From Sphagnum compactum (lineage: Eukaryota > Bryophyta > Sphagnopsida > Sphagnales), in the NCBI GenBank assembly GCA_965153455.1, contig OZ234501.1, positions 186,001 to 250,000 on the forward strand: 64,000 nucleotides of DNA, in the 5' to 3' direction. The notes beneath the pieces were generated by a model, which was not told where the DNA came from, ran no database searches, and was given only the letters and a program-made list of their open reading frames with translations. Numbering within the stretch: position 1 is the stretch's first letter; each line of letters begins with the position of its first letter. Positions 23,150-34,842 of the stretch are shown here, one piece after another. Position numbers and translations under genes: made by a program.

Positions 23150-24400
23150 TCCTTTTTTTGCTTTTAATACATCTAACCTATTTGACATGTAATTATGGCA
23201 CCAATATAATGTCATCTTTTTCAATGTATAATTGAATGCGTTGATGATGTACTTTTCATATGTTTCTCTATTTTATCTTACGATTGCATGAAGTATCCTC
23301 ACATGAACATCTAAATATGCATCTTTTTTGTGATTTGGATATTTAAAAGCTAATCGATGTGGTTTGGCTACTAAACCCCCTATTTTAGGATTCACCATCG
23401 AGCCAATTTTATGTCCTTCATAGTTTATTGGAATTGATGGTGGCCATCCCATAGATCTATTTGTTTGTGTCGTCATAATTGACGTTATGTAAACCACTTG
23501 AGGTTTTGAAATGGGTATTGTTACCCTATTTCAAAGTCCATGAATTTGGTCTACTTTTCCTCCAAGTTGAGTACTCACAAATAGTACTTGGTATGTACCT
23601 TAACCATTCTCATAATATTTTGTTCTTCTTGATGGCTTAGACTCTTGTCCAAGATTACAAGCTTTATAGTTGTATTTAGCATCACAAATTTAATTTGTTA
23701 TTCTTATGAAATTATGACTTGTATCTTAAGTATCCCACTTATCATTTTAGGCATTCTTGATGATGGTGTTAATTTTTTAGATGACCTAGCTTCCAACTGT
23801 ACAACATTTATTTATATTATTGTGGCATAGAGTCCGGTTTTTTGAAAAATGGTTCTACTTTATTCACACTGGGATAATTATGAATCCTTGATCTATTTTG
23901 TACAAATTTTCCTTCACCCAAATAATTTCATGCATCCTTTCTTTTAAACTATTTTGAACTTGTTTTACATAATATATTTCCAACATCTATTGTCTCGCAT
24001 GTTTAACAAATCCATCCTTCACTTCACTAACAATATGTGGACATTTTGTGATCATGTGTATTCTAACTCTATAGAAAGTGTAAATCTTGGAAAGAGTTTG
24101 AACCAACTTGGCTGAATCCATAAAATCGTATATTCTATGTTTGGATTCCTTCTTTTTTTTTTGATTCCTTTACTTATGTGGTCCATTTGAATTTGTAATG
24201 CCTCCTCCAAAACATTCACCTATGCATCATCATACATAGATGTTCTTGGGTAATTTGCATCTACCCACTCTGGAATGTTAATATCGTAACTCTTTTCCAC
24301 ATCCCAGTCCTCTATTGGTTCATGATATTCTAGCAATGCTAATTAGTACGCAAATGATAAGTTTGTGCATCAATTTTAATTACTCCTCCGATTATTCATA
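23150..24400 (-). pseudogene. Ty3/gypsy gag on the minus strand (gypsy-D), 3'-truncated
   Basis: Read on the minus strand from about 24400 leftward, the trace carries INIPEWVDANYPRTSMYDD, a helical stretch with KHRIYDFMDSAKLVQTLSKI, KCPHIV..EVKDGFVKHA and later DTSHNFIRITN. It then carries the open piece 23497-23273 with SMGWPPSIPINYEGHKIG and FKYPNHKKDAYLDVHVRI. It continues in shifted frame to YIINAFNYTLK and HNYMS at about 23240-23160. This is the capsid region of a common plant Ty3/gypsy gag. Numerous stops are present and the element is cut off at about 23150 without pol. It belongs with the PBS at 25040 and the LTR to its right. It differs from family 1. Confidence 0.8.
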
Positions 24401-25039
24401 GATTCTAAAATTGAAGAATTTTTAAGGTCCACTAATAACAAATTGTCCCTTGGATTTCTCTCTTCTCAATGTTCTTGAACAATAGATAACACTTGGAAAA
24501 CATGGATAATCCTTTCTCTTGAGTATACTTCAAATCTAATCCCCTTCACTAAAGATCACCTTCTGTAACTAGGGAGTTTTTACACACCCCCTATCCACAC
24601 TTATTTTCTCGCTCCAATTCTAACTAAAGGCACGTGATGTCTTATAGGTTATTCTTCTATTCACAAATTTTTTGGTTCCAAAATTGTACCCATGTTTAAT
24701 GTTTCATACACGTCTTATTATACATCCTGATTTTCTTCGAGATTTGAATTCATGTTTTAGTGTTTGGCTTCTTGATCCATTTGCCTTTATAAACTTCAAG
24801 TCACCATCTAATTCATATTATTTTATTAATCTTTTATTTCCTTCAACTTTTGGTATATTTTTTTACTTAGGTCCTTATAGCGTTACCGCTTTTGGACCTC
24901 CATCTTTTGCTTCCAAAAAACTTAGAAATCAAGGTCTGTAAAAAATAATATATCATTTTTTGAATTTTGAGATCTACACAAAATAACGCTCTCAAAAAAT
25001 CCAAATTGCTTGCAATATTGTTATTTTTGTCCTTGAAAT
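24401..25039 (-). other. Leader between gypsy-D PBS and gag
   Basis: Untranslated leader or unreadable gag N-terminus of gypsy-D. I see no supported feature besides its position. Confidence 0.4.
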
Positions 25040-25049
25040 GGTCGCCAAA
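25040..25049 (-). other. Primer-binding site of gypsy-D
   Basis: On the minus strand this reads TTTGGCGACC directly after an LTR edge (CA on the minus strand). The identical motif sits next to LTRs at 41728 and 50953 and, with two G-to-A changes, at 52958. This position next to an LTR and upstream of gag is where a tRNA primes minus-strand synthesis. The tRNA is not identified. Confidence 0.7.
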
Positions 25050-25600
25050 TGGGAAGCATAGATTTTACTAAGAATTATTTTCTACCTACTAGCAAAACAA
25101 TACAAACTATATTCTCAAAAATACTTACAACATTCATAGTCTATGGTTTAATCATTATAATTCCCTAGTAGACTATATTCACACATCTTTCTTATTACAA
25201 TTAATATTTTTTAATTTCCCAAATTCTTTATTATCCTTAATAATCAAAATATATGATTAGGATTCATAATTCAGTTAGAAAACACAACAATTTCAGAATA
25301 GTCTCATTGTTTCCTCATCAATACCCTATTTTTTTATATTCAAACTTGAATATATTAAACATTTGTAAAAAAAAATGTAAACATCCATAATGAAAAATAG
25401 GTTCTATGTTTCAAAATCCAACAAAACTCTAAATTATTTATTGTGTCTCTATTTTATTTTCCAACAGCTGTCTAAGATTATTTGTGTTTGAAAATATTAA
25501 TCTTTAATTTAATTCAAAATCTAGAACTACATCTTAAGTCTTTTCCCTCCAAAAGTAATTTGAACATCAAACTAATAAAATGTCTTCATCTTATCCAACT
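25050..25600 (-). repeat. Probable 5' LTR of gypsy-D (outer end uncertain)
   Basis: On the plus strand the unit begins TGGGAAGCATAG right beside the PBS, so this edge is the 3' end of a minus-strand LTR. The outer end could not be fixed; 25600 is a guess from the length of the neighbouring gypsy LTRs (560-610 bp) and a change of composition. Confidence 0.45.
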
Positions 25601-28600
25601 AACTAATCATCTTCATTCTACTTTATTGTTTAGGGGGTGAAGCCATCTAGGTTAATTAATGTAAGTGGATAAGGGATGGATGGATTTTTATTAACTAGAA
25701 TGTGTGGAAAGGATTAGGATAAGGAGATTTAAAAAGATAAGGAAATCTACGAAGATAAAGACTCAACCCTTGTGTGGTGAATATCCTTCTTGGGTTCTTT
25801 ATCTATCTTTTAAGGAGGAGGATTGTGGATCATTCCTTTGTATGATTTTAGTTTGGATGTGACTAGGAAAGTTCTTTTGGGGAAGAAGTGTGTATGTGAC
25901 ATTGGAGATAGAGGTGAAAAATATGGACATATCTTGAACTTTGATTCTTGCAATGGAAAAATGGTTGAAAGTATATCATATTGTTTTGTTCTACTTGGAG
26001 GATGTTAGATAGTGGGGGAAGATAATACACATTAAATTGCAATGTTTTGTTTTTTTTTTGTAGTAGTTTTTTATTTTTTCTATAAGAGTAATAGGATTAT
26101 ATGATTTTGTTTCTAGAATATAAAGTATTTTCTACCATAGGATAATAGCTACCATTAAAAGGTAGCAACAAGGAGGCAGACATGAGATTTGGGATTTGTA
26201 GGGAAGGTAACATTACTATAGATGGTATGCAACAACCACCAAAGGTCTGTAGGTAGTGTAAACAATAGGCGGTAGCTACAAAGGGTTTATAAGTGTTGTA
26301 AATGGTAAGTAGTAACTACAAAGGGTCTACATGCGGTTATGGATATTCTTTCAATTCTGCAATTGATGGTAGTTACTACATGATGATAGTTGTTGTAGGA
26401 CAATAGTTGCTACAAGACTATAAACAGACAATAAACAAGTCTTACTTTCATGTGTTTTCATTTTTTTTCTTATTCCTTTCTTTATTTCGCGACATTTTTC
26501 CTTGATAGTAAGTAGGTTGTTGAATTCCATGGTTACACATGTAACAACTTCAACATGGATGAGAAGATGTTCCACATTTTTTCTTTCCATGTAAAGTGCA
26601 CATGATTTGAATCGAAAAATGTCCGCAACATCTATTTGTCGTGACTACAGCCATCTATTAATTGCATTATTCCAAAAAGTACGCTTGTTAGAAAAACAAC
26701 ATTGACACATGCATGTCTATCACCATCTCATGTATTCTAAGTCACTTTTATAATTATAGTATTTTTTATAGGACAAAAACTAGTGCTACATTGTCTTCAC
26801 ATTTCACAACTCATATTAATGTACAAAGAAAAAAAACATCTTGAACTTGTGATAAGTGCATAGAGACAATAAGTATTTGCCAATCATTGGAAGTCTACAT
26901 GAACTACTTCCAAGAAAAGGGGTGTGATTCCACCAAACACATAACATGTCGAAAATGCTAGCTCAAAAGTTTGTTCCATTAAAAACCTTCCAAATATTTG
27001 ACCCTATTTGGTATCTTTTGTTTGGGATGACAAATGATTATGTTTTCCATGGGTGTCCCTAATCAAAGTGTTATTCCATTTAGCTAATGTTAATATTTGA
27101 TAAAACATCCATCCTTACCAAAGTGTAGAGACATGCACCCAATAGTTGAGGAATGTATGCAAGTAAGTAAAACCACAACAACAATTTATCATGAATATCC
27201 CAAGCAAGATCACAAGAAGCAAAGTGGAGTGAAATAAAACACATAAAAATAACAACTTATCATTAAAGATGCAAATAATTTGACATGCTTTAGTAAATAA
27301 ATTCCTCCTTTGTTTTAGGGCCCATATAATTCACTAGAGCAACTTTTTGAGTTTAGGAATTGCACACCACAAATGTGACGTTGTCTTTACAACCAATGTT
27401 ATGACTAATGTTATGTTGTCTTTACCTATGATTGTTGTCATTCAAGAATTGTTTTTTCATTATTCCCTTAGAGGAAAATAAAATGTATTTAAGAATCAAA
27501 CTTCAAACAAATCACACAACAACGTCTGATTGCATGCAAAAAAGGAGGAGGATCCACACATCATTACACTTTTTTGTATTCTAGCCAATGCAAAGATGAG
27601 CTTTGGATTTTGCATTTCTTGATTGACCATAAAATTTTCCTTGAAATTTTTGCACATATAATTTGAAGTAATAGAATTTGATTATGTAGTTATGAAGAAT
27701 TGGAGAGAAATGAAGATGACACAAACAAACAAAATTGAAGAGAACAAAGTTCAAGGAAAATGAACAAGCCATAAATAGGTTAGTTGACCTCCATCTAAAT
27801 TTCCATGGAAAATTAATCTACCCATGCAAGAGTTCTTTTGATCTTGAGATCCACATCAATAAGCATGGGCTTTAGCTTGATGTTGATATAATCCATTGAC
27901 ATTATGACAAACAACAATGGCCTTGTCAAATGGTCATCATTTTTGTAATGTTGTGGATCAACAAAGGTGGATGGGTGAGTTCCAAAATTTTTAAGAAATT
28001 ATAAATGGGTGATGTTTCAAAAATGGAATTGGATGGGTGTTGTTTCAGAGCTTCATCATTCTTGTCCTTCAAAACTTTGGATGACCTATGTGGAAAATAA
28101 AAGTTTTTTGCAGTTTTTTGGGGAAAAAACTTTTCATGGTTTTGGATCATGAAAAACAATAAACAATAAACAATTTATTTACTTCATTGTAATGGTTTTG
28201 GCCAAACCATCTTGGTCTTCTAGGAGCTTGCCAATGTGGACGGAACTCCAAGGGTTCTAATAGTGTTCACTAAAAACCGAATTTGACAAAAAAGATAATT
28301 GAGGTTTCATTGTACATTGGCATTCGATTCAACAACTTGGATTGCACATGCCATCCATAGCAAAATTTTGCACCCTTTACACAAAGTTGGACCTCACATG
28401 CCACAAAGTCTCTTCAGTGGAAATTGATAAATCAATAGCCAAAATTTGAAAGGTTTTTCAATTAATGCCAAAATAATCATTATCTTCATTTTCTCTAGTC
28501 CTCCTCATTTTCTCATGCCATGTGTTTTTTCTTCTTTTGTGAATCCTAGAGATGGAGATCAAAACAATGAAAACTCCATTGTCTTAAAGGTTAAAACAAA

Positions 28601-30213
28601 AAAGAACAAGTTCAAGATGAAGAAGAAGAAACTATCTTTCAGCTATTTTTATTATCATTCTCCCTTTTTCTCTCACCTACAACAGTGGTTCGGTTGCAGT
28701 TGGTTACCATTTCTCTCTTTTTGCAAATAGAAAAAATGAATGTGTTTCCAAACATTAGGACTTTTGTGGAACCCCATGTCGTTTTGTCCAATGATCTTTG
28801 TTGTGAGTTGTTAATAGATTATATTTTTAGATTTAGATGAAAAGGAATGATAATGAACAAGGAGATTGAAAAAAAAGGAAAATAAATCAAGCAAACAACA
28901 AATCAATTGCCACTAGAAAAAAAATTATTATTTGACCTACAACCCAAGGATAAATAACACAAGAAGAGGAAAAAGAATACTAGTATTTCAATTTGGAGAA
29001 AGAAGAAAACTAATATCATATTGGTTTGGAGAACGCTTATAAGAAAATTGTAAGTGATGATGGAGAATGGTGGAATGGGAAGTCAAAAGATGAAGAAAAA
29101 GAATAAGAAGAATAGGTAGAAGGAAAAGGAAGAGGAGATGTGCAAGCTTGAGGAGGAGTTGGATTCAATGTCACCTTTTGATGTGCCTTTGCGACTACGA
29201 GCAACACAAAGAAGGGGGAGGCAATCTCCTACACAAGAAAAACTCTCCTCCACTTCCCATTGTAATCGTGGTTTAATTCTCTCCAAATTTTGTTTTATCC
29301 CTAATTTAAAAACTTAGGTAAAATTGGAAAAGAATGTTTTGTTATATCTTTTGCTTCTATGTTTTATCATTGTTGTAATCATCATCATTTAGATCTTTGG
29401 TCTTGTATTTCTCTCTCAGCTCCTCTAGATTTTCTCTAATTTTTTTTGTTGAGATGTTTTTCTACTACTACTACACATTATGTCAAAAAGATCTAATTCA
29501 ATATTTTGTTCAAGCATGTGAACAAAAGGTTAAAGTTTGAATTTGTTTTATGGCAGTGAGAAAAGATATATTACATGAAAAACATCATTTAAAAAAAATG
29601 TGCATTTGACCCAAATTCAACAACCTACTTATAGTTTTAACCACAAGCTAAAATAGGGTTTCCCTTAAAAAGTGGCCAAAATGCATAGTTACATTTATGA
29701 ACAATAATTTTTTAAGAAAGTCATCATGCATAACATAATTGATCTAATCATGGGTCACACCCATTGTTTCTTTGGTGTAGCTTATTGCAGATGATTACAA
29801 TTACATCATCCTCCAATTTGGCAAGGTGATTTGTTGTAAAATCATTCAAAATCTAGTGCAATATTTTATAACATGACAATAAAACGAGTGATAATCTCCA
29901 TATATGAACCATATATGCTCAATTTCATAACAATGTATTTGGCAAGATGTAGATTGGAAGAAACTTTTTCACTATGGATTATCAACATCCTATGTCAGCA
30001 TTGCAAGTATGTGCTCTTTTTCTTTGACACTTGAACAAGTTAAAACAATCATGGAGAAAGAAACTTATCTAGTTCAATTACTTGTCTATAACTTTTAGGT
30101 AATAACTATTGCAATCATCATTGTACATGAAAGATACCTGATGCAAAGTTCCTATACAACTTAATTTTGAATTTGTGACTTTGTCATGTATAATGCCAAT
30201 TATGTGGCTATTT
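25601..30213. other. AT-rich sequence without recognised genes
   Basis: About 4.6 kb in which neither strand gives a family-level match. Small items are a degenerate short tandem repeat at 26210-26335 and a possible hairpin near 28100-28136 (AAAAGTTTTTT paired with AAAAAACTTTT). Open frames at 28446-28730 (plus) and 29083-29286 (minus) are low-complexity. The stretch is probably very old repeat sequence. Confidence 0.4.
26210..26335 (+). repeat. Short degenerate tandem repeat, period about 40 bp
   Basis: Units begin AAAGGTCTGTAGGTAGTG (about 26240), AAAGGGTTTATAAGTGTTG (about 26279) and AAAGGGTCTACATG (about 26319). Each is preceded by a GTAGYWAC or similar motif. Two and a half copies are visible. 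Confidence 0.5.
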
Positions 30214-30689
30214 CCAATGTCGGCCAATTATTGAATTTTTTTCATAACCACCAAAAGGTTATTTTTAAAAACATTTGGGTGTCGGCTATATTATCAATAC
30301 CAAAATTTTAAAAAATTGGATGTTGATTAGGTCATAAATATTTGTTTTGGTAATAATTGTTAGTTATGCATAAGGGTAGGTTGTCAAATACCTAGTTGAT
30401 AATTGTTTGTTAATTTGCTAGTTATAAATTGGTTATAAGGTTTTTTAAAATTAAAAAATAGAATTATATGTTTGTTTTTTGTTTGAACTATCATAAAATG
30501 CATAATGTTTAGTATTGATAATATATTTGGATGATAACCAAATCATCCAAGCAGGTTATTAAATTACATAGATTCAATATCATGCAATTAGGTCATTAGT
30601 TGGTTATCAAAAAAATGAATAACCAAATGGTAGGTTTTTAATAATTTGGTTGATAATAAGTTCAAAATTCAATAATTGGCCAACATTGG
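30214..30689. mobile_element. MITE, 476 bp, with about 26-bp terminal inverted repeats
   Basis: The left end CCAATGTCGGCCAATTATTG is matched by the inverted right end CCAATGTTGGCCAATTATTG, continuing AATTTT on both sides; the only difference is C/T at a CpG. The interior is non-coding and rich in GGTTAT/ATAACC motifs in both orientations. No transposase. The target duplication is not clear (flanks CTATTT and TAATCT), so the superfamily is unassigned. Confidence 0.7.
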
Positions 30690-32329
30690 TAATCTCTTGA
30701 TGATACATATGTTGCATGCATTTGCAATTTGTCTTTCGAGTCTAGACCCCAAGTTGGTATGTGAATGAAATCTAATGAAGTTGATCAATGCAAGGGGAAA
30801 AATGCAAATGTGTATGGTTTTGTTTGAACTTGCCATTGAAAGTAAAACCATTATGCAATGAATTGGTTGTTTTGTATAATGTGTAAAGAACGGGTGGGTG
30901 TGCATAAACAAGATGAAGCTCAAATTATGCATCATGCACAAAATGTGATGGAAACTTATATCATGCATTAATGGATGTCAAGTATAGGTTTCTTTACACC
31001 CTTGTGATAATTTGTTCTCCTACATGAAAACCTCAAAGGTGCAAATAAACATATATGAGAACTTGAGATAAAGTTTATATGAAGTTAATAGTTTTCAAAC
31101 CTTATGAAAAAGGACTCATGTGTATATCAATTTTATGTTGTTTAATGATGTATCATCAAAAAATTATTTGAAAGCTAATGTTTTACACAATACGGGGGAA
31201 TTTGTAATGTGCATGGCCTTAATATCATAGTACATGAAAAACTTATAAATAAACATGTTGTAATCATAATTTGCAATCAAATAACATCTTTTCTCTACAT
31301 TAATTAAACATTTTTAGCAATTCAAAATAGGAGTTTCCAAACCATTTAACCTAGCTTGAACCTTTAAAAGATTTTTAAAAGTAGTACAACTAAAGAAAAA
31401 TGACAAAATCCTTTATGGCACAATATTTGTGAAATTTATATAATTTTTTTCACACACAAAATAATCATGGGATGTAATAAAAGGTGGGTGGGAATATACT
31501 TTCTAACATTGTCAAAATACATCACAATAAAATGCTACTATACACCCCAAAATTGTCAAATATTGATCACTCTTACAAATACCTAGTAGCCCAAAAAGGG
31601 CCACATTAACTCAATGTTTGTGTTGGGTACAAATGTGGCCCCTTCCCTCAATGAAGTTCATCACTTATTGCAAAGTTGATGGAATAATAACAAAAAATAA
31701 CATTACCTTCGAGAAAAAGAAAACAAGACCAAAAGATGCAACTTGCATTGAAACTAATCATTGAGCACAAAACTAATGAAACATCTTTCAAAAACAACAA
31801 GAGCAACCAAAGTTACGACAAATTGATTCATGAAGATGATAAAACAATGACGCTATAACAACAAAACAAAACCCACAAAAAATCATAAACCTCGAAAAAA
31901 CAACATATCAACATTATAGTTAAATTGATTAAATGGTGCAATCACAATAGAAGAGGAAAAAACCAAAAATATATATTAGTACATTCCAAAAAAAACTAAA
32001 GAAATTGCAAACAAAGGACATGAACAGTAGTAATTCTAAACAAAACATAAAAAACATGATGTGCCCACAAAGGCTTGTCACAATGTATTGCAATAAGTTA
32101 TTTAATACAATGTGCTATGAAAGACATTCGTGCCTTGGGAAAACTCCCTACTTCACATTAAAACAAGTGTAGAATGAAGAAGTGCTCCTCATAACCACCT
32201 TTTAATCACATCAACTACATAAACCAAACATTTAAATGGTTGTTATTGTGATTGGAACAATAATTGAGACATGGATTTACCATAGATTCACATTGGATTC
32301 ACTATGGATTATAGTATATTTTTAAAGTC
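30690..32329. other. No recognisable feature
   Basis: AT-rich sequence. No coding frame, terminal repeat or RNA gene supported. Confidence 0.4.
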
Positions 32330-32910
32330 ACTCCAAAATTTACATCAAAGAGGCAAAATTCCAAGGATTTTCGAGATTCATTATTGACTTTCAAAACAAA
32401 TGGTGTCCCAAATCTTCAAATGGCCAAAACTCTTTTAAAATGTAATCAAATGGGACATACAACCACAAATATAGATTATAATAATTGAAAATATTTTTCC
32501 AATGTTATATCAAACTTTCAATTTGGACATGCTTTGGTCCTTCAAATTGCACTTTGAATGTGTAGGACACCTACATGCACTTGGAAACATTTGGGAGATT
32601 TTTGTTTCAAAATTTTAAACATTTCATAAAGTGGGATATTATTTTTTTTTGAACATGGGAACCCATTTTATTGTAGTCCCTTTCAAGATTTTTCTAATGA
32701 TTAAAAGTAGATAATTCAATTCAGATAATGTTTGGTACCCCAAATGTTGGTTTAACTTGAAATCAAACATTTGACTTAAAAAATCCCAACTTTTAAAGTG
32801 GGAATGCATTCAAAAGTGTTAAAGGTTTCTCCTTTACAATTTCACATACTTCCAATTCACTACGGAAATATGTTTGAGCATGTCATGCCTTGGCATCATT
32901 CTTGATTTGT
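32330..32910 (+). repeat. Diverged relative of the TGACGCA solo LTR family
   Basis: Colinear but weak similarity to 12350-12830. AACCCATTTTA ... TTCAAGATTTTTCTAATGAT (32669-32702) parallels the LTR segment ending in AAGAGATTTTTAATAAT. TCCCAACTTTTAAAGTGGGA (32784-32803) parallels TCCAACTCCCAAAGTGGGA, and the following GTTAAAGGTTTCTCC parallels GTGAGGGTTCATTCTC. It is much older than the two solo LTRs and its ends are not resolved. Confidence 0.45.
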
Positions 32911-33820
32911 TTGCATTGTCATACCTTAAACCTATGTTGCAACATAATAATTAAAACTACAACCTATATTAATGAACTTGAAGAACAAAAAGACATTGAT
33001 AGACAACAACACAATGGGAAAGAATTGCATAGCATGACATTGTTTAAAAAGGTGACTTGGCAAATACATGTCAATAGTGCAATTTGAGATAATCATAGTA
33101 GAAATGTTGAAAAATATTTTTGCATGAAAAATCCAATAAGTTGGTCAATATGGAAACATGTTCAATTTTGTAGTTGCACCATAGTCACAAAAAATAGTAG
33201 CAAATTAAAATGTATGGTGAGTAGTTGTACAACTGATAAAACATAGTTGCATATTATCACAAATTGGATGGCAACATAATACAAAAAAAATAATGGTGTT
33301 TTGTAACTACTTGCAATTTGTCACATCCCCATAGCAAACAAACCCATTGTTTTAAAAATAATCATTGTAATTAGCATGTGTGGCTTTTTTCATTATGTTT
33401 GCACCCATTATATTCAATGGGACACACAACGGTTGCATAATGAAATTTAATTTAAAATTATACATAGTCTTTTTTTGGTATACTTTATTATGCTCACCAT
33501 GATAGATATGATGTAGCCTTATTTAACACATCATCATATGCATGAATTGTTGCTTTTGATGTTAGCTATCGTATCATGGTTGATGGTAAATTCAACATAC
33601 AACATTGAATTTAAAAAGAAGGCAAGTAGGTGTTAAGGTACTTCTCAATAGGGTCCTTAACATTTGTGTTTGATTATAATATAAATGGTACTTACATTAA
33701 CCACAATATTCTTTTGGTGATTTAAGTATAGGAGAATATAAGAAAAACATTTTAAAAACCCTTTTAGAATATATGTCATGAGGTTGGGGGTTGATATGAA
33801 GGTATTCCAAAAAAGAATAG
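32911..33820. other. No recognisable feature
   Basis: AT-rich sequence left of repeat copy 2. A 65-codon plus-strand open frame at 32890-33087 has no recognisable domain. Confidence 0.4.
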
Positions 33821-34216
33821 TGTGAGCCATGGATTATAGCTCAACAATTAGTTAAGCTTTAGTTCCGTAATTTTCCTTAATATTAATGATTTGAATGCTT
33901 ATAAGCCTCCAAGTAGTGATTATTAATAGTTGAATCAGCTTTTGTGATATTTCTAGGCATATAGTACTTCTTTATTTCAGTTGATGTAGCTCTTAATCAG
34001 TTAAGCACCTAGTAAACCTTTTAAAGTACATTATCCCTTTTATGTTGCAGACAAGGGAAAGGGGATGTAGAATTAGTTGTGATTTATTGATATATAGGGA
34101 ATACAAGCCCATAATTAACAATAGCATTCCGCCATGACAAGGTTAGTTAGTCTGTAGAAGAATCTTTAAGCACTAATGATGTACTTATAAGATTTTTAGG
34201 ATGTAGTCCTAATACA

Positions 34217-34222
34217 TCTTTA
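34217..34222 (-). terminator. Polyadenylation-signal-like AATAAA downstream of the small ORF
   Basis: The minus-strand AATAAAGATGTATTAGG is conserved at the equivalent place in copy 1 (13918-13923). With the upstream TATA-like element it brackets a transcript of roughly 600 nt. Confidence 0.4.
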
Positions 34223-34336
34223 TTTAGTTCACTTCTATCAGACTTTTAAATAGAATCAAATCAAACTTAAGTATTAACATTTCCGCCTGAGTAGCCTCAG
34301 GTGAATTACAACTGAATAATTGACTTAAAGGATAGA

Positions 34337-34750
34337 TCACAGTTGTAAAAAATCTAGGATGCGGCGAATGGTGCGAGCGAGGTACTCGGCTCGATGCTCC
34401 AGGGGAAGTGGGTTGATCGGGCCTCGTAGCCAACGATAATGGCCATCACTGGGAACCCATGTTCGACAATGGAGACGGACATCATCATCTTCGCACTGGC
34501 ACTCTTCAAACCTTTCTGGCGCGGCTCCACGAGCAGGAACAAACTCTAAATAAATTGTTAAAGCATGTGGGTTAAGGGACAGTCGACGATTCCATACCGA
34601 ACGAGCGACTCGAGTACGCACCACTTTCATGGGCGGTTCTTGTTCGCGCGGCCGTTGAGAAACATTCAAGTCGAGCGGTGCTTCTTCAAGTTCTTCTTGT
34701 TGTACGGGTGCGACTGGAGGATTTGAAGGCGTAGCGTCATCGTCCGCCAT
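34337..34750 (-). CDS. Intact small ORF inside the 2.5-kb repeat, function unknown
   Basis: This is a 137-residue ORF with an acidic N-terminal third (MADDDATPSNPPVAPVQQEE, then EELEEAPLDLNVSQR), a basic middle (VVRTRVARSVWNRRLSLN), and a C-terminal half with EFVPARGAAPERFEECQCED, LHCRTWVPSDGHYRWL and EYLARTIRRILDFL. Cysteines and a histidine (C-x-C ... H-C) could bind metal, but this is speculation. I chose the ATG at 34750, which aligns with the start in copy 1; an in-frame ATG four codons upstream (34762) is absent as such there. No signal peptide or membrane segment. A TTAAATAAAA element lies about 80 bp upstream on the minus strand and an AATAAA about 115 bp downstream (34217-34222), both conserved in copy 1. 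No family recognised. Confidence 0.65.
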   Translation of the reverse strand: MADDDATPSNPPVAPVQQEELEEAPLDLNVSQRPREQEPPMKVVRTRVARSVWNRRLSLNPHALTIYLEFVPARGAAPERFEECQCEDDDVRLHCRTWVPSDGHYRWLRGPINPLPLEHRAEYLARTIRRILDFLQL

Positions 34751-34829
34751 GACTAGTTGCACCTACATCAACAAAAACCAAGAAGGTAGTACAAACAAGG
34801 TGGTACTTGCGTTCAAAAGGGGTCAAGGC

Positions 34830-34842
34830 CTTTTTATTTAAC
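34830..34842 (-). promoter_or_regulatory. TATA-like element upstream of the small ORF
   Basis: The minus strand reads TTAAATAAAAAGGCC here and TTAAATAGAAAGGCC at the equivalent place in copy 1 (about 14515-14530), followed by a conserved leader. Assignment as a promoter is inference from position and conservation. Confidence 0.35.

Noticed and set aside
28446-28730. Plus-strand open frame of 94 codons as a host gene
   Set aside because: It is low-complexity (Lys, Phe, Ser runs), lacks any domain, and sits in AT-rich sequence with no promoter or splice context.
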